Origin: Macrotrachela quadricornifera
Taxonomy: Eukaryota > Rotifera > Eurotatoria > Philodinida > Philodinidae
Length of the DNA stretch: 64,000 nucleotides
NCBI GenBank assembly: GCA_022393335.1
Contig: JAJEKB010020629.1
Location: 91,366-155,365 of the forward strand
Reading direction: 5' to 3'
In this document: piece after piece, positions 23,401 to 34,387 of the stretch
How positions within the stretch are numbered: the first letter of the stretch is position 1
Layout: each line of letters opens with the position of its first letter
Notes under the pieces: model-generated
The model's database searches: none
What the model was told of the DNA's origin: nothing
The model's input: only the letters and a program-made list of their open reading frames with translations
Translations under genes and position numbers: made by a program

Positions 23401-26400
23401 GGGAAGGACTGATAATTTAAGTACTAATCACTGAAATGGTAGCTGATAATAATTAAATGTTGAATATTAATGATACTTGTTATGTTTGATAAACATGATG
23501 GATTAGAAGGATCATTTCTTGGATCATCAATTGGTAATAATGAACCGTTTAGTTTTGGAAACATGTAATAACCATAAAGTCGACAATAATATTCATATTT
23601 CCAATTCTATTATCATAAATGATTAAAAAAATTTGGAATATAAAATGATATAATTATTACTTACACTTGCATTAAATGTATATCCATCAAGATCAACAGA
23701 ATATGTTCCAGGATCAAATTTAAGATCTTGTTCATATCCACTTTCAATCATTGATGTTCCTAAATGAACAAGATTTGCTGCTATACCTGATGAAACAGTT
23801 TTGACATAAACCGATGCTGATGTTGATATATTTGAAAAATTTGATAGTGTAACAGTTAATTTTAATTCATAAGTTCCATGTGGAAGAGTTTTTGGTGGAA
23901 TATATATTTCACTCTGTGTTGTCGTGATTTTTTGATCGAATTCTTTTTGTGATGAACAAATTGAAGTACAAATATTTATTGTCCATTTAGTAATTATTGA
24001 AAGTGAAGTATTACAATTAAATTCAATAATTGAAATTATATTCAAATCTTGATTTTGTTGAAATTGCAATGGAAATGATAATGAGGAGTTTCCGGGAATA
24101 AGTGTAACATTTGGCGAATAACAACCTTTAATAAACAGCATTTTAAACTTATGTCTTTTATACAATTAAAAAGTATTTTTATCGACTAACTTTTATTAAC
24201 TTGTATAGTAGTTGGAGCAACAGTTGTTACTTTGAAAAAAAATCAATTTTACTTATTCCAATTAAAAAGAAAACGTCATTTATCTGTTAATTGAGTGAAT
24301 CCATGAGAAACGTACTATTTTTCCAAAGCAGTCTTTGAGTTTTCTAGTTAACGTCGAATTAAAAATATTTTAACTCATAGGAGAAGATCACCAAACTAAC
24401 ACAATGTCCAAACGATTGTATTTTTCATTATATTTTCCCGATATATCATATCTTTAAGAAGAACAATTTTTTACACAATTTTGGTCAAAAATACTTTTTC
24501 ATAGAAAACATAAAGTTGTTGTTCTCCTTAAAAATATGAGAATTCGATTATTATCTCAATCGGTAATAAATACAAAATGGCTCAAAAGTCAATTTATCAA
24601 AAAAAAACGAAATTTCTCTATTATGACTCATGCAAATGAGCTACTTCTTTATAGCAATAAAGATAGTTTTACACTTATATCCATAAACACAAGACTAATG
24701 AAAATCTGTTGTATTTACTATAATTGATTGAATTGAAGACATTAAATGACCAAAAGGTTGGATCAAGAACTGGTTCTGATTGTGGACCACAAAACTCAGT
24801 ACCCATTATTGTAATACCACTATTTTGATAGATTCATTTAAAAGAAATATCTGGTAATAGATTAACTTACTTATCAAATAAAATATAATAACTTTCACCC
24901 TGAAAAAATAAAAGTTATAATTAAATGAGAGAAATGTCTATTAATCAACTTACAGGTGTCCATGTATATTGAGTGAAAAAGATAAGAGTAAAATTTGAGT
25001 AAATGACATTAACTGTATCCGTACTAACATCGATAGCATATACTTGTGTTGCATTTGATCTCAAAAAAAATCGTATATATGACCTATCCGAAGGACGATT
25101 GACTGTTTGAGTAAATTCAATATACCATGTCGATTGATTACTATGAACATTACCCACAGGAGACTAATAAGATACAGGAAAAAAACGAAATTAATAAATA
25201 CAAAAAAAAGAAACATATTGAAGCGAACATACCATAGTACCATTGACAAAACTTGTATGATTAACTTTTGATGTATTGATTGCAACAAGATACGTAACGC
25301 ACTGCGTATCGCCATGTTGTGTCAGACTATCGATTGGTGTATAACAGACAAAATTTGAACCTTTAGAAAGAAAAAAAAGATCAGTTTTCTATTAGTGATA
25401 TTCCTGCAGTAATTATTAGTACAGCCGATGTCCTTAATAAGAATGAAGTTTACAAAGCTCTTACGAGGGAACCTCCCAAAGTAACACCCTCTGTTTGGAC
25501 TCATATTTTGTCTATAGATAGGACTCACAGCGTAGATAAGAGCCCTAAAAGGATTCGTCTCCAAAGCCTGTTGTTGTTGAGATATTGCGTTTTTAAGGTA
25601 CTGGGATAACTCACTGCCGTGGTTTCCTTCAAGAACATCAGAAAAACTCATTTTCGAATTTCGACTTGAAATTTTGTATAGAGAGAGGTTTCAATGAGAG
25701 TAGTTTATTGTGAAAGTTTCAGACCTATTCCTTGTTCCCATCTTAAGATACGGCTTTGGTCACCTATTGTCACTTGTAGAGGCAAGTTTTGGTGTTCTTA
25801 TTTGCTATTAGAACCATTCAGGAAAGCTGAAACTTTCACAATAAACTACTCTCATTGAGACCTCTCTCTACACAAAGTTTCAAGTCGAAATTCGAAAATG
25901 AGTTTTTCTGATGTTTCTGAAGGAGACCACGGCAGCGAGTTATCCCAATGCCTTAAAAAGGCAACATCTCAACAACAACAGGCTTTGGGCACGAAGCCTT
26001 TTAGGGCTCTTGTCTACGCTATGAATCCTATCTATAGGCAAAATATGAGCCCAAACGGAGGGTGTCACTTGGGGAAGTTCTCTTATTAGTAATTCCTTAT
26101 TTATTAAGCCATTTTTTATAATTACGAATTTTTTTTTACATATTTGAGTGTGGAAATGCCTGCTATATCAAGTGTTGCAAAAATGACCTAGTTAACTCGT
26201 AAACTAATATCCAATTCAGAGATAAGTAGCCATGGGAATGTTTTTAAAATAAATTTTGATAGGAATAAATTAGAGATCTGCAGTTTTCGCTGTTGAAAAG
26301 AAAAGAAGGTTTTTGTAGGAGCTTCATAGAAAAGTCACTCTTTTAACATGAGAAAAAAAACACAATTCTTTGAAAACGTTTGATTAAAATCGTTCGAAAA

Positions 26401-29400
26401 CTCTTTCTGTATTTGGTTCGATTTATCTTCATCTACTCTTTCCAACGGTATAAACTCTAGGTCTCTATATCATTCCTATTGAAAGTTATTCAAAATATGT
26501 TTACGATCACTTATCTCTGAAGTGAACATTAGTGTGAGAAAGTGTTTCTACTAAGAATAAGTAAGTTATTTTCAAAAATTACATATTTCACTTATTATAA
26601 AATGTAAAAATTTGAATCTTTGAATTATAATTCTTTGAATAATGAAGAACATTTTTCTGTTCTAGAAAGTAGATCGAAGCTTTTTACTTCATATATAAGA
26701 TACATGTTTTAAGAAACGTCATCTCTGCCATTTAATAAAGAAAGCAAGGAAAAATTTTATACATGTAATTTTTTACATTACAGCCAATTGTAATTATGTT
26801 ACTACGTAGTTTCAAAAAAATGCTCCTATAAGAAAATGTTTAAGTATACTGTTACTTAAGAGTGATTTATCAAAAAGGGAAAAATATTTATACTTTACTT
26901 CTACAAGATCTGCTATATTTAGATAAATTCTTGATCCTGAAAATGAACTAAATTGTTGTACAATTGGAGCTTTTATTTTATTAAAATTTTTCATTAAAAT
27001 GAAAATAATATAGAATTAACTGAAGCATTACTAGAATGAACAATTTCAATAATAATCCATTCGTTGTATTCTTTTTTATATTAATCTGTCTATTCATACT
27101 AACCATTGTATTTGTTTCCCTTTTCAATAACTCATATGTATCAAGCTAAATAAGAATGTAAACGTAGCAAAAAAGCTTGTGGCACAATTTTTGCAGACTT
27201 AAAATGTGAAACAAGATAAAGCTGCTTACGTTGCGAATAAGAAATTTCACCAATATATATTCGAATTGTGAATTAATACTACTACTAATATGTGTCTACG
27301 GTGAGTTTTTTTGCACGAATAAATAATAGAATGACTTGTTTATAACAGTGTATATACTAAATCTATTTTGAAATAAATTCAAAGACAATTCACGAAGAAC
27401 TTGCGATAGCTTTGGGATCCTATATTCCATCATATCTAACAATTGTAAGATGGGCAAAAACGTTTTCGTGAAGAAAGAGAAAATGTTAATAATGATTTCC
27501 GATCTTGTCGTCCAGTATCCGAACTTACAGACAAAAATATTAAACTAATTCGACAAGTTATCAACAATGATCTGCATTCGACTTATGATGAAATTATAGT
27601 TGCGACTTCTCTCTCTCTCTCTCATGGTACAATAGAACAAAAGTAAGAACGAGCTACACATTGCCGAGAAAATTTAGCAAAATTTTAAGGTGTTTCTGCC
27701 GATTATATGACATTATAACAGGTGATGAGACGTGAATTTATCATAGGCAAATTCGTTGCAAGTCAGCAAACACAGACTGGGTTGGGAAAGATGAATTATC
27801 ACCACTATTGTTCATTGGTGTAGATTTAAACCAAAAAATTAATTTTATATATTTTTGAATCAAAGGATTCTGCTCTAATGCATATTGTTGATGAAGACAA
27901 AACTATCGATCACAATTAATATATTAAAAATTCTCTAAAGTATGTTGTCAAAAAAATATGAAAAAAAAAGAAGGTCAACAGATACAAAAGGTATAAAATT
28001 GCTTCAAGACAATGCTCGGTCTCATACACATTTTTGGCTATTATTAATTATTTAAAAGAAGTAGATATCATTATAACGCTGCATCCACTATATTCCTATG
28101 GCCTTACACTATGTGATTATTGGCTAAATGATTATATCGATCTTAGTCTAACTGGCTAACCAGATGAAAAACTATTGGCTTGTGCGGTATCCAAGGTGAT
28201 GAAAAATATTCCAAAAGAAGAATTTAAAAAGACTTTTGATAAACTGTTCGAAAGAATGGAAGTTTGTATAAATAATTATGGTGACTAGTTTGAACATTTA
28301 ATAAAATAAAACTCGAATTTTTTTTTCTCTTTATATTTTTTCTTAAAGAATCTTAGAACTTTTGATTAGACCTAAGTGAAAGGAAGGATATAAGATAAGC
28401 ATTCGAAATTCAATCTGTATCACAATAATTTTGCATGAAACTTTAGTTTCAAATCTATATTTGCCATGCTTTGAGAAAGGATCAGTAGCATTAAGATGTC
28501 TGTCTCAAATTACGATGAGCGGAGTCATTTCTATTGTGTCCATCAGTGTGAAGGAATGTATCAATTTTTTTACCACTGTAGTTTAACACTTCTTCTAGAT
28601 TGTACTTTACAATATTATTTTCAAAGAAAAATGAGAACATTAATTAATTTCCTAAAACAAGTACATACAAACGAGTATCCGAATGATTCTATTTGAAAGT
28701 TTATGTCTTTTTGAGAAGTGAGTACTATTTTTACAGACGATAAAAGTGAGAAGGTGTAATAGCTTCTTTCAGTAACTAAAAATTATTCATTATTGCCCAG
28801 TAGAAATAGCAAGATTTTTGAATTTTCTACTACTCTTGAGACACTTCGTTATATATTCCTTAGTTCTTTCTAATCTTAGATTCTTACGTGTCCTCTGACT
28901 ATTTATTAGATTAATAAGAATATATATATATATATATACCCAATGCAGACGAAGTTGGTGTCCATGTCATAGTCATTGTATATTCTGATAAATTGCTAGA
29001 TACTTGATTGATCGTACTACGAGCCATACCTATTCAGTTTGAAATTCGAAAAAATAATTGTCATTCTTGTAGAAACGATTAGTATTTACCTGGTGGTGAT
29101 GTCGTAAGTACATCAGCAAGTGTTACACCTGAACAACCAACGACAAAGATGGCTTGTTCAATCAGTATCTGATTGATATACACACGAATACAAGAACCAG
29201 CTCGACGAGCTCCAGTATATTGTGGAGCTGTTTTAGGAATCAAAAGTCAAGATATGATAATAAAAAAGGAAATGGCGTAGACATACCTACAATACAATTA
29301 CTAGGCAATGCAAAATTATATACTTGAACAATAAATTGTAAGGGTGTTGCCGACCTATTCATATACACACTATCATAGTGAAGAAGATATAGCTAAACGA

Positions 29401-30439
29401 ATTACATACAGCGGACTAGTTTGCCAAGCAAACTCATAATCTTCTATCATAAGACTCACAGCCCAAAAACCAACTGTTGTCGCTGTATATGACACTAAAA
29501 ATAAAGACCAAATGTATATAACTAATTAAAATATCTTTTCAACTTCATTATATTAAAGTGAATTTTTTAAAATTTTTTTTATAGATTAACTTACTTATAC
29601 AGCTGGATGAGTTAAGTATTGCATTAGGAAAAGTATTACATATACCAGCACATTCATCAGCAATAACGTTATTAGGTACTCTAGCTGTAGAACTAGCCCA
29701 TCGACATCTTACAATATCACCATCTATATCAGTTGTTGGTATTAGCCATGTATATGAAGAACCATAACGAAGTAATTTTACAGGTACCATAGCTGATGTG
29801 GGTGCTGTATTATAATGTCCATTAGTTCGCATATATGTGCTGGAAGATAGAAAAAATTCGTACTTCAATTCTATTTGAAAGTTAATCTTTAAATTATTTT
29901 CAAAGCAAATATCCAGAAAATACATAGATCGTATATTATACCTTATTCGTGTTGTGACTGCCCAGTTACCACCACCTGATTGCAGTGTAATCCATGCACC
30001 ACCTGTAAATGTTAAAGCAATCGTAACATTTGGTGGTATATTTAATATTGTTGACAATTGGCCAGCACTCGTATCTTGTGAAATACTGAAATCAGTACAT
30101 GGTACTGCTACACTCACCGGACAACTCAATGAACCACATTGACTACCAAGACAACATACAGAGCCTGCTCCGATCGTACCACCATTGTTGATAGTTGTCT
30201 GATCACAATAATAAGAACCACGACGCCAAGCATGTCTCTGAGTAAATGAAACTAAGACAGGATTTTGATTTGGAATTTGCGGATTAATCTATAGAAGTGA
30301 AAAAAGATGCTAAAGAAGATAGATTAGATAAGAGATATCTTCGGCTTACAATATTCCATGTAAATGTACCACCTCGATAGTGACTTGCTTCGACATTCAT
30401 ACTCATTAATATGCACAGAATTATATATGTTCGCTTCAT
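14480..30439 (-). CDS. Polycystin-1-like receptor-channel (REJ-GPS-PLAT-PKD channel)
   Basis: A multi-exon gene starting at Met 30439 with a signal peptide (MKRTYIILCILMSMNVEA) and a SHYRGGTFTW-type extracellular domain. It continues through Cys- and Thr-rich ectodomain exons and a REJ region (about 24165-19000; DPGTYSVDLDG, SLQSNRTYQFMVYME). A GPS motif follows (QCFSTHLTTFAGG, 18747-18703, with conserved HLT), then the first membrane helix (about 18636-18574) and a PLAT domain (from about 18507; IVFTGQRKHAGTKSKVHF). The polycystin channel comes last (16427-14728), with its extracellular polycystin domain and the pore-end LGPFCFSLF. The last exons add a helical tail ending RLRIQEIEL at 14480. 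Polycystin-1-type proteins act as autoproteolysed membrane receptors that pair with TRPP-type channels. Most introns are near 55 bp, but 17478-18113, 20010-20918, 22854-23476 and 25361-28939 are swollen by repeats. The reading frame joins across the largest intron (ALG to SNFVC), supporting one gene. Exon joins inside the ectodomain are partly inferred. Confidence 0.85.
17478..18113 (-). other. Enlarged polycystin intron with GC-richer insert
   Basis: This 636-bp intron sits between the PLAT exon and the exon for the next membrane segment (RVQRCTCCFVFFF). About 560 bp (17510-18060) differ in base composition from the surrounding introns and look like an inserted repeat. It holds a GGTTCGAATAC word on the minus strand, reminiscent of a tRNA B box, but no convincing A box, so a SINE origin is not claimed. 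Confidence 0.5.
20010..20918 (-). other. Enlarged polycystin intron, 909 bp
   Basis: Splice borders join the exons ending ISATQLIQCATNILS and beginning VNGPLQERT. The intron contains about 820 bp of extra DNA whose ends share a weak inverted CTTCTCTATTAC word (near 20062 and 20878), suggesting a small inserted element. No coding content seen. Confidence 0.5.
22854..23476 (-). other. Enlarged polycystin intron, 623 bp
   Basis: The intron separates NPSCLSNIT from NKTAWKYNG within the REJ region. The insert includes a palindromic GTTCCCAAAA...TTTTTGGGAAC near 22990-23022 and several GAAC-rich words, consistent with a small transposon remnant. No gene. Confidence 0.5.
25440..26090. repeat. Head-to-head inverted duplication with an ORF in each arm
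   Basis: Two arms of about 240-270 bp (25440-25722 minus, about 25815-26090 plus) are inverted copies around a spacer of roughly 100 bp. Each arm encodes a peptide starting MSFSDV.EG.HGSELS and containing SQQQQAL, FRAL and PIYRQNMSPN. Similarity includes upstream non-coding sequence, so whole DNA was duplicated. Most differences within the ORF change the amino acid, arguing against current protein-level constraint. It may be a foldback transposon or a duplicated gene fragment. No family recognised. Confidence 0.75.
26202..26534. mobile_element. MITE-like element with about 60-bp inverted ends, copy A
   Basis: The left end (CTAATATCCAATTCAGAGATAAGT region) and the inverse of the right end (CTAATGTTCACTTCAGAGATAAGT region) match over about 60-70 bp, running inward to GATAGGAAT/ATTCCTATTG. 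The interior has no coding capacity. A related copy lies at about 50105-50445. Non-autonomous DNA transposon is the likely nature; the family is not named. Confidence 0.65.
27290..28376 (+). mobile_element. mariner-family element, decayed copy 2
   Basis: Mariner transposase pieces are readable in shifting plus-strand frames: KTIHEELA, CRPVSELTD, a DLHSTYDEI block, the first catalytic block ITGDET with a nonsense codon directly after it, and near 28080 HPLYSYGLTLCDYWLND, which replaces the usual SPDLA.CDY. The right end TTGATTAGACCTAAG (to 28376) matches the other copies; the left terminal repeat was not found. A CT microsatellite (27607-27623) interrupts it. It lies in the giant polycystin intron, antisense to that gene. 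Confidence 0.8.
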
Positions 30440-31355
30440 GTTTGCCGTCTAAAAAATGGTTAAATACAATTTTCTGATTGTTTTATATTTGTTTACACAA
30501 TAATTAAGGAAATGCAATAAGTTTCATTTCACTTCTTCAATTATCCAAAGGTATATGTGCTACTCGATGTTTCAACGTATTCTTAACTACTTGCAAAACA
30601 ACATATACTTTTATCAATATAAATTCAGCATTTTATATGACTACTGACGCGCCAAAGACTAACTAAAACAAAAAAAAACCAGTGCTATATTGTTCAAAGA
30701 CATTTTTCAATTGCGCGAAGAATTTTGTTCGATGTTTACGAAATGTAAGTGATACACCTGGATAAAATGTTAGATGGATGAATGAAGTCACATACAATGT
30801 CAATATAAATCAATGAATGTACATGGTGACTTCAAAGTAGTTATTTTATAAAAACAGACGATTTCTCTTCCAATTTGAAATTAAAGTATAATTGAACTCA
30901 AAATGTCGAATTTATCATTATCACCTTCGTAAATGATTTATTGTGTGGAAAAAATATGTCATTGATAGGTTTTCTTTAAATGACATAATGAATGATATAA
31001 ATGTTCTCCTCAAATAAGACGAATTCAATTACATTTTTTTTCTGAAGACATGTTTAGTAGATATTATGGAGCTTGATGGAAATTTACTTCAGAACTTTAT
31101 AAATGATAATTAAAGTTTAGACGAAAAGGTACACTTGAATTTACCATATATCTTAGAAAATTTTTGATGACAGCTATAAATATTTTATAAGAAGTTAAGG
31201 CAATCATGAAAACAAATTCATCTTTTCAAAATTATTTGGAAGCAAACATCAGTATCAATTAAACAAAAAAATATTTAATTTTTGAGTGATGCTGTCATTA
31301 TAGTAAGATTAGTGTGTAAAAAAAAAGACAGGAGAGTGAAAAACATGAATGTAAT
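30440..31355. other. Upstream intergenic DNA of the polycystin gene
   Basis: No gene or clear repeat seen. The promoter of the minus-strand polycystin gene is expected here, but no specific element can be supported. Confidence 0.5.
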
Positions 31356-31359
31356 GAGT

Positions 31360-31572
31360 TATTAGAATAGAGAAGTGTGGCCAACAATAGGATACTCCTC
31401 CTTCGTATATTTTTTCCTATTATAAGGGTAAAACATACTATTGGCCAGGACACATGAAAGCGGATCATAGATAACACCTAGATTGGCCCGAATAATGCCA
31501 AGTTTTATCCGTACAATAGAAAAAAAATATGAATGGGGCATCCTATCGTGGGCCACGCCCATTTATTATACC
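31360..31572. repeat. Palindromic element, two 65-bp inverted arms
   Basis: The arm from 31365 (GTGGCCAACAATAGGAT..) is repeated in inverse at about 31500-31572 (GGGGCATCCTATCGTGGGCC..), with pairing continuing inward to GGTAAAAC/GTTTTATCC. The arms differ at about 20-25 percent of positions. The short open frames on both strands here arise from the palindrome. Likely a small foldback element. Confidence 0.75.
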
Positions 31573-32495
31573 ATGAACTGTTGGGAAGAAGTTTTCAACT
31601 GTCTGATTACAAGGGGTATTTTGAAAGGAAAGGAAAATTTTCAGGTGTATTATTGCTTTAGAATTTTGAATAAATATGGGTTTCATATTCGGGTTCTTTT
31701 CAACCCAACTTAATGCATCTGTATCAGGATAGCCCAATCAAATACATAAATACTTGAACTCACGCTCCGAATCTAGTCAATTCACGGGTAGATCTGGTCC
31801 TTTTGAAAGACTCTAATCAGCTTGGGTCGTATATGGCTCTCATACAACACTGCAAAAAATAAAATTCGTCTGAGTTTTGGATAGGTGGTATTAGGACTGT
31901 TCCACTGGCAAATGGTCGGCTTGAAACTCGCACCGATATCAGTTTTATCTTTGGATAGTATTTTCTGGTATAATCAAAGAAGCTTTGAAAAATTTTTCAT
32001 AATAAAAACAGAAAAATAAATAAAACAAACGAACCAGTCTAAAATTCGTATCGGTACCAATTGCATCTCTACAGGATTGCAAGTGCTCTTTTATGATAGC
32101 TATAAACGACTTTCTTATGCGATTATTATTAACAGACATAGTTGACATGAAACGGTCACATAAGCCCGTGATTTACTGTCCATAGAGAAAAGTAAGTCAG
32201 TATTGATAGAGATTTTACACTGATAGAATGTGCTTGCCTTTTTGATTCTCACTCAGAATCCATTTCTTCAGTTATTTATATTATTATGGCACTCAAATCT
32301 GCAAAATATAGGATAGATATAGATAAAATTAGTGCTTACTGCTATGTTCTATTTCGGAACTGATACAGATCCTATATCTATTAGATATCAGACTACGAAC
32401 CAGTCACCAATGTGCATACTGATACTGGTCGTCAAAAATTTCAACTGACTCCATCAATCAACTCCTACGATGTCTTGTTTTACTTTCCAAAAATC
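31573..32495. other. Non-coding, somewhat GC-richer stretch
   Basis: No supported gene. Scattered degenerate matches between 31930-31960 and 32030-32060 suggest another old repeat, but the borders are unclear. Confidence 0.4.
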
Positions 32496-32628
32496 AAATG
32501 AATTTCTGGAAATGAAATGAATTTTCGGATATGCCATGAATTTCTGGAAATGAAATGAATTTCTGGATATGACATGAATTTCTGGAAATCAAATAAATTT
32601 CCTTAAATCAAATGAGTTCCCGTATCAA
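32496..32628 (+). repeat. Seven tandem copies of a 19-bp minisatellite
   Basis: The unit AAATGAATTTCTGGAAATG repeats seven times with point differences (variants GGATATG, GGAAATC and a diverged last unit). Confidence 0.9.
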
Positions 32629-34195
32629 AAAAATTGTGTTAAGATAGTGTACGCCTCTTGTGATAAGGGTGATGGTGAAAGAGAAGAACAGGAGACATCT
32701 CTTGATGAAGATGAAGGCGAACAGTTCTTGACACTGATGACTATGATGCGGTATTACGCGAGATACATTAGGGTTTTGGAAAAAGAGAATTAGGAAAATA
32801 TCCGTTGTCTTCAAAAGCATGTTAAGTCAAAGGATGTCCTTTCGAAAATTTTCCAATATATTAAAGTGAAGAAAACCAGTCTTTTGGAGATTTTGAAAAC
32901 GAGAAAGTTGAGAAACTGAAAATTCTGTAGATCATGCTCGTTATGCAGACTTCCCATTAGAGTGGAAAAAAATGAATTTCCTAGAAACTAATAGAAAGCA
33001 TCGAATCTGTCACCTCGGTATATTTCAACTTATGGTTATGCTGAAAAATATTTCAAAAGCAAATCATGCCTCTTCCTTCTTCCTCACTCAAGCTCGAGAA
33101 ATACATAGTGACTCACAAATGAATTGTTTTCGATCCAATCTATTCGGAGCCCAGCTCAATCGCTTTAATAAACGGTATCAATTACAAACTCGAGTATTGT
33201 TTTATTATTTGTCAATTAGATTCATCTCAATTAATATTAACAGCAGATACAAGCTACTGATAAAAATACTCTTCATCCGCAAATGATAAGCAATATTGAA
33301 ATCGATTTCTATAGAAGTATAGAGAAACTCATTGAGTATTTACTTGATACTTATCCGATGATTGTGAGAATTAGTCACACTATTTTACCTGTAATTGATA
33401 CTGTTGTGAACAATTGAAATGATTCCGTGTTTAAAATTGTTCAAAAAATGATAATAGACGAGAAGGTCTAAGTAAAACACTTAAAATGAACTTTTTTATC
33501 GATTTGCTTGTTCAAAGAAAAGATGAAGAAATAAAGTGAATCAACAATTTTCCTTTCTATTTATTCTTTCTTTCTCCTACGCAACTGTTTGTTTACTAGC
33601 TCGTTTATTTTTCACTTAAAAATGTTTGACTTTGATTGAAGCATTAGAAAAAAGACGCATACAGAAATGAGAAAACAAGAAATTCTCGGAAGAATATCCT
33701 TTAATGAAGTTTTCCGCATTTATTAACTATTTTGAATACAATAAGAAAATTCATTAACAAACCCCTATGAACGCGATAATGGTGGAAACTTTACCAACAT
33801 CTATCAATTCAGTAGCAAAGAAGTGAAATATTCATATATGAAATATGCTTCCAGAACTGTTCATTTCTAGACTTTACATAGAAGTCATCAATGTTATTTC
33901 TAATGAATAGAAACTTGCTTTTCGTTTTTAAGAAAGAACCCATAAAAGTGCTACCCAAAAGGTTAGAGATCGGTTTGCTAGTCTGAAACTGACAGTTTTA
34001 CAATTTCTGAGCAATAACTTTTGTTTTACTCAAATTTACTGCTTGTCAATAGAGCGTAGAATTCTCCAATCATCAAATTCCACTACAGGACACCATAAAC
34101 CACTATAAGCCAAAATTTCATGAGAAGATAGATAAGTGACAATAATAAATAACTCTTCAATTTATATTGGTCTATCTATTTTTTTTAGGGGTCAA
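32629..34195 (+). other. Intergenic; possible gene relics
   Basis: Plus-strand fragments have protein-like composition: 32640-32810 (TSLDEDEGEQFLTLMTMMRYYARYI) and, after an AG at 33247, a stretch ending SIEKLIEYLLDTYPMIVRI and HTILPVIDTVVNN (stop near 33417). They are broken by stops or lack joining splice sites that keep frame, and I recognise no family. They may be decayed exons of one gene. Confidence 0.25.
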
Positions 34196-34201
34196 CAGTT
34201 A

Positions 34202-34387
34202 GACCTATCAATAAAACTTAAAGTTAAACTTAGAAAAAGAAAAATAGAATTTGATTGTAAATATTTAGTTTTAGGCTCCCACCCGAGACGATGGTTATAC
34301 TTGTTCGTAAATTGTGCTGTTACTTTGCCATATATCGCCACCTTATCGAGCTAAGTGATGTTTAACTTTAAGTTTTACTGATAGATC
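34202..34387. repeat. Small inverted-repeat element, 28-bp ends
   Basis: GACCTATCAATAAAACTTAA (from 34202) and the inverse at 34360-34387 match at 26 of 28 positions. The interior of about 130 bp is GC-richer and non-coding. Size and structure suit a small MITE. Confidence 0.75.

Larger units (their letters stand above)
25361..28939 (-). other. Giant polycystin intron (3.58 kb) filled with mobile DNA
   Basis: The donor after GCATTGG at 28939 and acceptor before GTTCAAATTT at 25361 join in frame. Inside are, in order on the plus strand, an inverted duplicated ORF (25440-26090), an inverted-repeat element (about 26202-26534), unassigned AT-rich DNA (26540-27290), a decayed mariner (about 27290-28376) and a TA dinucleotide run at the donor (28920-28938). 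The normal intron size in this gene is near 55 bp. Confidence 0.75.

Noticed and set aside
31362..31737. Overlapping frames on both strands
   Set aside because: Explained by the palindromic element; the peptides mirror each other.
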